DNA of 64,000 nucleotides from Drosophila pseudoobscura (Eukaryota > Arthropoda > Insecta > Diptera > Drosophilidae): assembly GCF_009870125.1 (NCBI RefSeq), contig NC_046679.1, forward strand, positions 3,782,001 through 3,846,000, given 5' to 3'. The notes below the pieces were generated by a model. That model searched no databases. It was not told the DNA's origin and worked only from the letters and a program-made list of their open reading frames with translations. Within the stretch, counting starts at the first letter, position 1; each line of letters starts with the position of its first letter. The translations under genes were made by a program, and so were the position numbers. This document shows positions 50,743-62,267 of this stretch, in pieces.

Positions 50743-52125
50743 TCGGAGTGCGGCTTACGACAAAAGTAACTGACAACTGCAGATGAAATGTTGAAAGCGC
50801 GAACTGAATACACAGCGCAACAATTAATTGTCTCCGCATTCAGGCTCCCCATCGCCAAGATGCCACAAGGAGACGCCACGGAAGGGGTGCGACAGGTCAG
50901 AGGAGGTCACGGGTGCCGGCCCGGGTGCGGGTGCGGCACAACACGCAATAATCGCCCAGCATTTGTCCTTAATTAATGGTTGAGCACAAAGTAATAAACG
51001 ATATTTAAACAGAAATTGCTTTGTTTTCCCTTTTGTTCTGCTTTTGCAATTGAAAGCAGACGGAATTCATATTTTACGCGACTGTCGTAAAACTCTACAA
51101 CTACTTTCCCATTTCCCCCAATAGTAATAATAATAAAAACAACAACAAAAAAATACTATTTTAATTAACTGAAAAGCTTTAGCATTTTGGGAGCATGCAA
51201 GAAAGGCATTGGCCAATAATTACTTTCCTTTAATTAAAATATTTTTGCGAGTAAAGAAGCCTGGGAAAAGAACAATGAAGAGCAACAACACATTAGATCC
51301 AGAGATGATAAATTATTTTAATGATGACAGACGAGGCAGGCGCGTGTCCAGACAAAAGCCAAGCAAAGCCGGGCCAAGGCTGGGTCACAGGCATAGCCCC
51401 ATGTCCTGAAAAGACATATGTATGGAGAGAACAGACAGCAGAAAGGACCTACTCAATTGTAAAATACCACCAAAATACCGCACATCAATCAGTGTCGTCG
51501 CAATTTGAGCTCGAAAGCCGCCAACGAGTAGCCAACTCGTACAAATTGAATAAACATTTGCCGACTTTCCACAGACATTTACTGGCCACAGCATGACCAT
51601 TCACTTGCCTTTTCACCACCGGCCACAATCTAATTAATTTGCTTGCAAAATAATTTATTAATTAGCTTGTCAGTGTCAGGGATTTTCGGGCAATGCTTAT
51701 CATTAAACAAAAGAAAGGCATCGGTGAACGGCAGGATAACGTCCAAATAGGCCATTAATCTGGATCAACTGCGGACAGGTGTGCGCGTAAATCCCGCATA
51801 GGAAACCAACGAATAAAGTGATATTGTTTGCAGCGTAAAAATGGAAGCGAAAAATACAGCGAGAGGCAGATTGAACGAACAATTATTTATTAATTTAACA
51901 GACACGCAATGCACATGAAGTTGTCTCGATGTGATTCCTGACATCCGCTGTGATTGCAAGCAATTCGAATTGGATTCCGCATTGCACTGCAGCCTCTGCC
52001 TCTGCCGATGCAGTTGATGTTGCAGTTGCAACCGAATGCCATCCAAGGATGCGTGTATGACCATTAAGAATTTATGATGTGCACGTCAGCAGCGGCAATG
52101 GTATCCCGAGCCAGGTTGAGCCGTA

Positions 52126-52146
52126 GCCGGAGCCGGAGCCGGAGCC
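52126..52146. repeat. CCGGAG hexanucleotide repeat
   Basis: Three or more CCGGAG units, GC-rich and non-coding. Confidence 0.75.
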
Positions 52147-55100
52147 CCAGGCAGGCACAGGGCACACACCGTTGCACTGATTTCCCACGTGAACCCTGGC
52201 ATGGACATGGGGCACAGGCACAGGGAGAATCACTGGCTCCGCCACTTTTTAAAACAGGAAATCTGTGCCGGCTTTAATTCGACAGATGGCTGGCTCAAGA
52301 CTTTTTAAGACAATTAATCAATTGGCAGATGGGCGCATCCAAGCGGATGGTCCTCAATCCTCGTAGCATTTTCCATTTTATATTTTCCCGCCAATCATTG
52401 CCACTGATTATTTCTAGAGGAAAAGCCAGATGCATCACCAGAAGTCACGTGGTAAGCGCCGCTCGAATCTTATGGAGGCTGCTTGGGCGGCGAGCGGTTT
52501 GGGGGTTGGGGGTTGGGGTTTGGGTCTTGGCTTACTTTATACATCGCCTGAGGGCAGGGCAGGGTTTTAGCAAATTGCAGGAACCAAACCTAAACCTAAA
52601 CCGAAACCGAAACTAAAATGAAAGCTAAAACTAAAACGTCGCAGTCGCATTTGCACTCAGCTGCATTCGAGTCTGGGTCAGCGTCAGCGTCAGCCATTCG
52701 TGAGTGTGTTGGTTGGACTGCTGTAAGTTTTGTGGAAAGTGAAAATGAAAACCCTTTTACCGGCCCCCACCCCACCGGCCACTCGGTGTATCTGTGTCTG
52801 TGTGTGCAGCGGAAGTGGGTAAATAGTGCAAAGAGGAAATGTACAAATAAATATTTGCAAATGAAAATGAACAAGGAAATGGAAGCGCCATGTGGCAGCG
52901 ACAAGCGCTAAAACGCTTTATATATGTATAAAGTATGTGTCCGAAACGATAATAAATGTGGCAACAATTTCCACTGGCCTTGAGCCCAAAATGCCTTGCA
53001 ACAAATACTCTGCCTCTGCCTCCAGTTCTCCAGTTTTTGTGTAGCTAATTTTTAGGTCGATCAAATTTTCAAGTCTCTAAGAGTTTGCTTCCATTTGATT
53101 GACCTCAAAACCAGATTCTAATATGAAATGCATAAATTTAAAGCCAGATATTATCGCTAGTAAATCAGATTAGTTTGAATGCTCCCCCCTCTGCCATTCC
53201 TCCCCAGGAAAAAAATGAGAGCAAAAAATGCTAACCAACTGAATTATTTTCAAATCATTCTAGGCAAAAACCAATTTGCATTTCAATTGGTGCTCAAAAA
53301 TCGAGAGGTGGGAGTCGGGTGGAGTGGAGCGGTGGCTGAGTGGAGGATGATAAAAACGTTGTGGCTGTGGCATGCCACAAAGCGGCAATCAGTAACAGTT
53401 ATAGCGGAAAATGGCCATAATATGTATAGGGCTGATATGAATATCTAACCCAAAACAGGCAGAAAATTGCAAAAGTGCCTAGAAAGAATTTTCGGTGGGT
53501 CACGGGGCATGGGGCATGAGGCATGAGGCAAAGGCGGCTGCACACATGACTGAAATTAAAATAGCAACAGCAAGAACAGATACAGCAACAGGAGAGGGGC
53601 GGGAGAGGGGCGGGTAAGGGCAACCAGCAACCACACAAAAGCAATTTCGATCAGGCACAAAGATAAGAAGCGGATTCAAAGCAGAGAGCCAACGCAGCAC
53701 ATCAGTTACAAAAATGTAGGCTACAACACCACCCACAACCACCCTCCTCCACAAGCACCCTAGAACTACCCGAAACCACCTTCTCTGCCTCTGCCTCTGC
53801 TCCCCACACCTCAACAAAGGCCCGTAAAGGCAAAGCAGATAAAGAAGAGCCGAAAAAACGGGCAAGAAAAAAAGCGACCAGAAAGAGGGCTCACAAGGAT
53901 GCGCTGGAGGATTCACTTGGCAAGTGGCAAGGATCCTTTCTTCACCCTCACTCCTCCCAGCCCCCTCGTGGTTTAGGCCTCATTTTGCGGCTGCTGTAGG
54001 TGCGCTAAAATTATGCAAATCATCGTAATACTTTCACAGAGAAAGCAAAGCGGAAGGAAATTGTGTAAAAGCGGCAAGCGACAGGCGGCGGCAGGCGGCA
54101 GGCAGCTGGCGGATGAGCTGCTGAGCAGAAGCGTGCCTGAACAGCAGCCGTGGCCGTGTCTGTCCCGCCTGCTGGTGGTGGTAGCCTTTTTGGCAGTCTA
54201 CAAAGCAAATAATTGCCCCAAAAATTGGGGCCATGCAAACTGTAATGTAATGGAGCCGTTTCGCTTTGAACGTCGTCGCATGTGTAGTCCTAATGATGAT
54301 ATTCCCCATCCCACCTAAAAAAAAAAGAAAAAGAAGTGAATCAAATAAAGACAGAGAGAGAGAAGGAGAAGGAGAGTGAGAGCTGAGAGCGGAAAGCGAA
54401 CGGAGTGGAAAACAGTAAAATGAAGTAAAATACATGGAAAATGTTTACTCAAGCGGCCAGAGTCAATATAAGAGGTAGAGGCTCCTCTTAAAGACTCTCG
54501 CTGTTAAGGAGTTTAAGGCTGCCACGCAGTGAAGCATAAAGTGCACTTCCCTCCCCACTTCCCCTCTACCAGTTTCCGTTTCCTGCTCGACCATCCTCTG
54601 CGTGGTTGTGGAAAAATTTAATAAACGTCAAGCTGCGGAAGAGAGAGCTGGCGTGGAGTGGCTTGCAGCATTGCACCTGCCGTTGACCGCAATTGGGGTC
54701 CGAAATTCATGCTCATATCGTCTACATGAGGAGCCAAAGAGCCGAGCAGTCGAGCAGCCCAGCAGCCGAGGAGCCGAACAATGGCCAAACAAATGCTGAA
54801 AATATGCAATATAACGTATACGACCCGTGACACATTCGGGACATAAAAGCAAGGCATGGCGAGCAGAACACACTTCCAAATGCCACCGCAGGCAGACATC
54901 TCTGATCCCTGATATCTGCAAACTTCATAAGTCTCCACCGAGATTGCCGGCCATATTTCAGAGTGCCCCACTTAAGACCCATCTCTGATTTATGGTCTCA
55001 AAGTTACCCAACTTTCCATCGCTCATATGTCGCCCGGTGGCCTTATAATTGCAGTTCGAAACGGGGAACCATTTAGTACAAGTCCTAGGCCCAGGTCGTG

Positions 55101-56615
55101 GGCCAAGTTCCGGGGCATGGAAAACTTTTCCCATTTCGCTGATCATTTCGCGCAACATTAACATGCTTATTAATAGTTGCAACAACCCAGAGACAGACAC
55201 ATCAAAACACGCTTGAACACGTCTCATGTTCCTAATGGCTTTGGCCGCTGTCTAAGCCGCGTGAAATTGTCAAAGTGTTGGCCACATTTCATCCTTGCTC
55301 AACCGGAGATGGCGGGTGCGGGGCGGAGCTTAGCAATTTTATTGCTCCCCAAGCCGGGAGGGGCTCGGGCTGGTACCTTTTTTGAATAGCGCGACACATT
55401 AACTTAATAATTTAGTGAGTGTCGAGTGGGCTGTTATAAATATTTATAAGCAAAGGCAACGGCAAAGGGAATGGCAGTGGGTGTGGGATGTATTGCGGCT
55501 TGAGTGCGCCGTATCTGGCAGTCCTAGGTCTGCAGCTAAGAGCTACTCCAGCTACAGTTTGCGCAACTATTCCGGATCCCGAGTTCTGAAGCTCAATTGC
55601 GCGTAAAAGTCAAATGTCTCTGCCTCTCCTTTCGCCGTCCACACTCGCACACAGATTCCGATATCGAGAGCAGGAGCAGGATACCGGCTTCCCGACTCGC
55701 TCGCATGCAAAGTTTGCACGTTTCGCCTTTAGCCTTGAGACTTGAGCCCTAAGTCGGTGTTATATATGCGCATGTATTAGTTGTGCCGCCATTTTGTATG
55801 CCATATAAACGGGCAAACGCTTACAGTCGTTAAGGGATTTAGCAGGCAAATATAAATTTATGAAATATTCGACGAGACCACAATGGAACAACAGTGGAGC
55901 CCAGAAATATATACTTTGCGTATACGGATGTGTGGCACACTTTTTATTGCACCTTTCCCTTTCCCCCCCCATAGAAAGCCAAAAAGTCACCTCAACCGTC
56001 TGTAATCTGTAATCGACTAGGGGCAGGCAGCACAGCACACAACACGACCATCAGCAGCCGCAACATGGCCAAAATCAATGCTAAAACCAACCCAAAGCCC
56101 GAACTAATGTTATTTGAGGAGCAAACAATGATAATGAAATCATGGGGCAGAGGGCAGAGGGCAAATGCCAAATGCCAAATGAAGAGTGATTCGGTTTGGT
56201 CGGGCTGTGGCATCGGGCCAATAACTAATTTCATTTGCTCTGCAAATGCGGATACGTATACGAGTACACGGCAACAGATGCACAAAAGTTGACATTATTC
56301 CACAGGGGGAGCTACAGCTACCACTACAGCATGTTTTGGGAGCTTTTCCTCGCCCGAAATTGAATGTAATTAAACCCAAAATTGAGTTGTTAAGCAAGCT
56401 GCAGTCGGGCAGAACATGAATGAAAGTTCATTAGAGTCCATTTTTTGTGTACTCTTTATGTAAGCCTGCAATCATTTAAAGGCTAGTGGGTCGCACACGC
56501 CAGTCAGAACACCTATACGGGGAAACCATTCAAAAGCTACAACAAAAGAGCCCCATTTAGTGGGGAAACAGCTGTACAAACGCTGGGTATAGCCACAGCC
56601 TTGGCCCGAGATCGC

Positions 56616-56623
56616 TATAAATA
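56616..56623 (+). promoter_or_regulatory. TATA box of nuclease gene 1
   Basis: TATAAATA lies 51 bases upstream of the ATG at 56667. This predicts a start near 56647 and a 5' UTR of about 20 bases. Confidence 0.75.
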
Positions 56624-56666
56624 GGCCCGAAGACTAAGGACTGCAGCGACGCTGAGAGTTTTGGAT

Positions 56667-57836
56667 ATGCTGAAACGTCTTCTACCATTGCTGGCCCTCT
56701 GTGCCTTGGGTAAGCGCACATATATTTACAACCCAACCTGAGTTGAACATTGATAGGGCTTCTGCCACACACAGCTCAGAGCCAGTGCCCCTTCACCAGG
56801 CCCATCGTCGAGGGAACGAATCGCATTGTCATGGTTCGTCTTCGCAATCGCCAGCTGATGCTGAAGCGGACGGCCAGCTCCGCTGTGGGAGAGTCGCTCC
56901 AGCTGTGGTGCAGCCCGAGGGATGTTCGCCCGGTGACTTGCCAGCGGGGCCAGAGGCCATCATTTGTGCCCCCATTACCAATGACATGCCAGAGGCCGCC
57001 TGTGACAGTGACAATACCGGTGACAGATCGCCGCTGCAGAGCCTCCATGTTCCGTGTGGGCTATAACATTGGCAGGGGTCAGTTCCTGGAGCTCTACCGA
57101 AGCTGCTTCGACAGGAGGGCCGTGCGAACCCTCTGGGTGGAGCATCAGGTTTATGCCAAGCCTTTCTGTGAGTAGAGAAACAAGAGAACAACCAGACTCT
57201 GATCTAACGTTGCTCAAAATGAATCCTGCAGATGCCACACGCCCTTGTGTGCGATTCAGCTCCGATGGGGTCATCTCGGGGGCGGACGAGGCCAGCTACA
57301 CGGTGCGCAACATTCATGCCACCTTCCGGCGCCTCTTCGGCAACAACCAGAACTTCATACCCAACAATCGGGACGTGATCATCAACCGCGGCCACCTAGC
57401 CGCCTCCGCGGACTTCCTCTTCGGCGACCAGATGTGCGCCACCTTCAAGTACGTGAACGTGGTGCCACAGTTCCTGACCATCAACGATCGCAACTGGGAG
57501 GCCATCGAGCGCTGGGTGCGCAGCTCGGTGCGGGGAAATCAGTTCGTGAATGTTCGGACAGGTGCCAACGGCATCCTCACGCTGCCCGCTGCCAGCGGTC
57601 AGAGGCAGGTCTTCCTGAGCGGCAACCGCAATCCGGTGCCTCTCTGGATGTACAAGATCGTCCGCGACTCCAATAATCGACCCATAGTGGCTTTCCTCAC
57701 CTACAACAACATCTACGCCCGACAGCGACCCGCAGCGCCGGCCTTCTGTCAGGTCGTCAATTGTCCCCTGCAATTGGGGGGCACTGCCGCAGATGGCTTC
57801 ACCTTCTGTTGCAACCCAGCCACTTTTAATCCCTAA
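56667..57836 (+). CDS. Secreted DNA/RNA non-specific endonuclease 1 (CG9989-type)
   Basis: Exons 56667-56709, 56775-57167 and 57232-57836 (introns 65 and 64 bases, GTAAGC/GTGAGT...CAG) encode 346 aa. A signal peptide (LLPLLALCALAQSQ) precedes the mature start near C19. An N-terminal Cys-rich part follows, then the Endonuclease_NS domain from about 170: NRGHLAASAD with the catalytic-type H200, YVNVVPQF (219-226), and NDRNW...E (230-238), which carries the metal-binding Asn-type motif. The C-terminus has the conserved TFCCN. Family members (Serratia nuclease type; insect dsRNases and crustacean duplex-specific nuclease) cleave DNA and RNA using a Mg-bound Asn and a His base. The usual DRGH is NRGH here, as in the two neighbours. 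It is likely secreted into gut, saliva or haemolymph. It is the most diverged of the three copies. Confidence 0.88.
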
Positions 57837-59010
57837 CTGATGGACCATCCCAAATATTTACTGGAACTAAATGTACACTTAAAGAATCAACCATATGAAA
57901 AATATAGCGATAGAGCAACAAAAGGAGTTTTGGCTATTGCCTGAAATCTTTTTCAGAGGTATTTCTTTTTGTATGATAGACCAATGATAAACCAACTAGA
58001 TTGAGATACAAATTTGGAATGAAACGAGCGGGAATGTACTTTTCTACCCGATACCCAGTAAGAAAGGATGAAGGACCGTATATTTTTCGGACTCGTTTCT
58101 ACATTTTGTTGACCATCGCTTCCTGTGCATTTCATTTGATTATCCTCTTCGCTTAAATTCGAATTAAATATATGTTCTTACGACTACTGAATGCCGCAAA
58201 TCAATTTTCATAAATCGTAAAAGTTCGCGTGGCAGTTCAAAAAGCAACTAAACGCTTTGGATTCATTCATGCCTCATTCAAAATTGACTCTTGCTGCCAG
58301 TTTTAATGGTCATTCGGTGGCTTCTCATAAATTGCCGACAACCAACCCCCCCCCCATTTCGCTTTTGGGCCATTTAAATTCAAGCTGCGATTGTGGGGGC
58401 GGTGGAGGCTGTGGGGGGCTGTGCGGGCTGTGGGGGAGTGTGCCACTTTTCAATGCGTGCGAGTGCAATAAAGCCCAAGCCCGTGGCGATTTTGCCTTTT
58501 GGCCGTGTTGTGGGCTGCGCCTAAAAGTAGACATTAAATAAATTATTCAGAGGGGCATGGCTGTGCTGCTTTTAAATACACACGCCTGCGAAATTGTTTT
58601 GTGCGTGTGGAACTGATGGAATACCCAAGGAAGTGAAGTCGAAGCGGAGCAAGGGGTTGGCAGTCTGGGGGGCCACTGGGAGCTCATAAAAGTGCAGAAT
58701 AAATTTAGCAGCCCGGACATGAGCTGGGCTCTCATAAAATCTAACAGTTGTAATTGTGCTGTAAACACGCAACTCAATGGCATTGTAAATGGGGCCCAGC
58801 ACTTGCAGCCCATCACCCATACACCCATACTTACACCCATTCACCGCCCTATCTATGAGTCTACCCCATCGGGAACCCCGTCTCCGACATCACCATCAAC
58901 CGTCTGCAGTGCGGCACAATTTAATTTATGTTTCGGTTTGTGGTCGGCTTGTTGATTTCGCCGCTTTTGCCCCTTTTATTTTTATTGACCATTACATTCC
59001 CTAAACACAG

Positions 59011-59049
59011 AACCACACCACACCGCACCACACCACACCGCACCACATC
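59011..59049. repeat. CACCACAC/CACCGCAC pentamer-type repeat
   Basis: Tandem CACAC/CGCAC-CAC units over about 39 bases, with CACAC and CGCAC alternating. Confidence 0.75.
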
Positions 59050-60211
59050 ATACGATTCGAGTCGCAAATTTTATATGGCATAATTTGGTTCGCTTCTGTG
59101 AGCATACATTAAAAGTGCCCAAATAGCGCCAAATTGCTCGTAAGTTGCGGAAATTGCGTTACGCCTCCATCAGGACAGGACCATTCTACGAGCGGAAGGC
59201 AGACAAAAGCCTAGAATACTTTGCCGCGCATTAAACATTTCACAAAATGCACATTAAAATCCATGGCCACTTAGATCCAACGACAAATACTACAATGGCC
59301 AGACAATGGCAGACATTAGAAGACAATCATTCAGTCACTGTCTGGCTCTGTTACTGTCACTGGCCCTGGCGATTCCGATGATTCTGGTTCTGATTCTGGC
59401 ATAATTGTGCCATTATGTGATCTAGAAACAGGACTCGAACAGGTACATCAGAGTGAATTCGGGTTGGGTCAACCACAGCTCAAGGAGTGCCTTCCATTGA
59501 GAATTTACATGCCCATTAAGTGCAGCAGTACATCGTAAATATATGTACTCGAATAAATGTAAAGGCTGATATACAGTTGCGGTTAAGATAATAGTGAAGC
59601 TTTCGAAATGAAGAGCGCAGCAATGTGATAAAATTGAAGGACATTTCCGGTACACGAGATCTTCTAAGGTTTCATATATCTTTGAATTATGTTATCCTCC
59701 CTTACATCCTCCCACTCTCTCTGGGGAGCGATGCGAGCGCCACGAATAGAATTGAATAGAATTTATTCCTGTAATACGAAATTTTAGAATGTTCTGTAAT
59801 ATTTGCTCTCCGTATGATCGTAGCTAAAATTGTGTATACCAAGGAATACCAAATTAGATCGATCCAACTTGTATATTCTCTCTACAGAAGAAAGACGATA
59901 ATCTTGATCGCATGTTTCATAATAAGTGGTTTGGATAATTTGTAAAGTAACCTTTTATGATGCCCGCAATTGTATCTGTTTTCCTTAGATTTTGCCATAC
60001 GTGCACCACTCGGATTGGAGCTTGCAACGCACTCAACTGTGCCACAAAAAATATGCTTTCCAATGTGCATTTGCATGTGAGAGCACAGAATGCAGCGAAA
60101 TAGTTTTGGCTAAATATTCGGGAAAATAAAATTTCATTTGGCTGTCGGAAAGCGGCTGTAAGAAAGCGAAACCGAAACCCTAAAAGAAGTGCACACACTT
60201 TCATGTTGACC

Positions 60212-60241
60212 CAGAGAGAGAGAGAGAGGAGAGAGGAGAGG
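60212..60241. repeat. GA tract
   Basis: A run of GAGA/GGAGA. Possible GAGA-factor binding DNA upstream of nuclease gene 2. No equivalent tract is seen before gene 3. Confidence 0.6.
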
Positions 60242-60555
60242 CAAGGAAATGTTGCCAATGTCAGAGCCGGAAAATGGAAGTACAAATTACTGTGCATATC
60301 CGAGTGTGAAATATTTTTAGGGCCAGGCTAGGGCTAGCCGCACATCAAGTGCGGAGCACAATGGAAAATAATAAAACGCCTCTTCAGCACTTTAGGCCCG
60401 GCCTCCATGTATCCATGTATGCGGTCAGAATGTGTTGCCAAAAATAGTCTGTTCTGTTGTTTCTTCTGTTGCTTCTGGGACTGAATGTAGACACGTGCCC
60501 GCGAGCGGGGCCCGGTAACAATAAAGTAGGAACGGCCCGATAGCTCCGAGAGTCG

Positions 60556-60562
60556 TATAAAT
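60556..60562 (+). promoter_or_regulatory. TATA box of nuclease gene 2
   Basis: TATAAAT lies 40 bases upstream of the ATG at 60596. The stretch from TATA to ATG is almost the same as that of gene 3, so the promoter was copied with the gene. Confidence 0.8.
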
Positions 60563-60595
60563 GCCAGTGGCAGAGCCTAGCAATCAACAATCACC

Positions 60596-61797
60596 ATGGA
60601 AGCCCAACCGGTTCTACGATATCTGCTGGTTTGCATCGCCGTTGCACTGGGATTGGGTGAGTACCATTAAGAACTCTTAAGGGCTGTGCGATTTGACACA
60701 TTGTTTCCTCGACATGATAGTCCTTCAGGCGAAGGCCGACTGCCCATTGTCGCGGGCCATGATTGAGGGCACCAATCGGATATTTGCCAACCGCGATCGC
60801 AGGGGAAATTACGCGTTGAAACGTGTCCAGAGAGTGCAAACTGGCGAGGTGCTCCACATGATCTGCCAGCCGAACGACATCGTACAGACCACCTGCCAAC
60901 AGAACACCAACTTCACCAGACCGCTGCCGTTGCGTTGCAATAACCCCATGCCCGCCACTGCAACAATCGTCACCGATGCAACCTGTCGGGGCACAATGTA
61001 CTCCATTGGGTACACGATCAACAACCGACGACTGGAGCTGTATCGCGCCTGCTACGATCGCACCAATGTAAGGGCCCTCTTCACGACCCACACGGTGTAC
61101 GGCAAAACCTTCTGTGAGTACTCAATGATCTCTCCTAGCTCCTTCGACTTAACAGGCTAGGCTGTTCTCCCATCCCACAGTTCCAGCGCGTCCCTGCACC
61201 GATTTCAGCCGTGATAACGCCCTGAGTGCGGCGGATGCCAGGACCTTCACTGTCCGCAGTATTTACGATGCCTTCAGGCGTGTGTTCGGCAACAACCAGA
61301 GATACATTCCCAACAACCGGGATGTGGTCATCAATCGCGGACATCTGACTCCCTCGGCAGATTATCTGTACGGGGACCAGATGTGCGCCACCTTCAAGTA
61401 CGTGAATGTGGTGCCGCAGTTCAAGACCATCAACGACCGCAACTGGGAGACCATCGAGCGCTGGGTGCGCAATCGCATCCGCGGAGGTGGTTCGCTGAGG
61501 ATCAAGACGGGTGCTGTTGGCACTCTCATCCTGCCGAATACTGCCCGGCCCCCCGTCCCTCATCGCGCGATCCTGGGAGCTGGCACAAAGAACCCCGTGC
61601 CTGAGTGGATGTACAAGGTGGTGCGAACCTCAACCAACCGGCCTCTGGCCGTCTTCCTCACGTACAACAACATATATGCTCCACGCCGTCCCAGTGCCCC
61701 ACGATTTTGCACTAGCGTCCCCTGCCCCATGGCCCTGGTCAACAATGCAGCCGCTGGCTTTACCTACTGCTGCAATGCCACCATTTTCAATATCTGA
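60596..61797 (+). CDS. Secreted DNA/RNA non-specific endonuclease 2
   Basis: Exons 60596-60656, 60721-61113 and 61181-61797 (introns 64 and 67 bases) encode 356 aa. The second exon must start after GATAG (60720), not after CTTCAG (60727), to keep frame with the phase-1 first exon. A signal peptide (YLLVCIAVALGL) is followed by mature sequence near C28 (ADCPLSR). The Endonuclease_NS domain has NRGHLTPSAD with H206, YVNVVPQF and NDRNWETIERW, and ends TYCCNATIFNI. C157 (RPCTDF) and C220 (DQMCATF), shared with nuclease 1, are candidates for a disulfide. The expected role is extracellular degradation of DNA or double-stranded RNA. It is the parent-like copy of the recent duplicate pair. Confidence 0.88.
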
Positions 61798-62227
61798 TGA
61801 TCAACGAAAGTTCAATGAATGAAAGCTGTCAAATTTATTCGAAAATATCCCAAATATAATATATTCCATTGAAGAAACCAAAATGATCTGTCCACTTGTA
61901 TTCAAACATTTGAATAATCTTTTATTACTCCAAAATAAAATAGGTTTTGGGTCGTCATAAATGTATAAGGTCTAATTTTATTATAAACAGCTTGAGTCAT
62001 AGGTGTTTGTGTCGTATACGTAATAGTTAGTACTACAGCCATGTTTGGGGATTTCCAGGGTGTTCTATTATATTTTATTTACTTAATTAATTTGTTTCAT
62101 AATTGTAGGTCATAACATTTGTCTAATTAGAGATTTATTGAAACTCGCTTTAAGCTGATTGCTACTGAGCTACTGAGAAGACTGATAAGAACATGTATTG
62201 ATAGAACACATTCCTCCGATCCGATCG
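61798..62227. other. Short spacer between nuclease genes 2 and 3, with poly(A) signal
   Basis: 430 AT-rich bases. AATAAA at 61934-61939 is the likely poly(A) signal of gene 2. The final part (from about 62210) is the duplicated promoter of gene 3. No other gene is seen. Confidence 0.65.
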
Positions 62228-62234
62228 TATAAAT
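62228..62234 (+). promoter_or_regulatory. TATA box of nuclease gene 3
   Basis: TATAAAT lies 40 bases before the ATG at 62268, at the same distance and in nearly the same sequence as in gene 2. Confidence 0.8.
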
Positions 62235-62267
62235 GCCAGAGGCAGAGCGTAGCATTCAACAATCATA

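Larger units (their letters stand above)
49406..56600. other. Gene-poor stretch before the nuclease cluster
   Basis: About 7 kb without a supported exon. It has a GGGTA array (50719-50742), CCGGAG units (52126-52146), GA-rich DNA (54350-54385) and poly-purine runs. Open frames are short and unbiased. Confidence 0.55.
57837..60550. other. Intergenic DNA between nuclease genes 1 and 2
   Basis: 2.7 kb with no supported exon. It contains a GGCTGTGGGG-type repeat (58396-58440), a CACCACAC/CACCGCAC repeat (59011-59049) and a GA tract (60212-60241) about 320 bases before the TATA box of nuclease 2. Confidence 0.6.

Noticed and set aside
57054..57836. A single 260-codon ORF beginning inside exon 2 of nuclease 1
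   Set aside because: It starts from an internal in-frame codon and reads through intron 2, which happens to stay open. Splice sites and homology to genes 2 and 3 support the three-exon model.
60693..60727. Acceptor CTTCAG at 60722-60727 for exon 2 of nuclease 2
   Set aside because: It would break the frame after the phase-1 first exon, and gene 3 has GAG there. The GATAG acceptor six bases or so upstream keeps frame in both genes.
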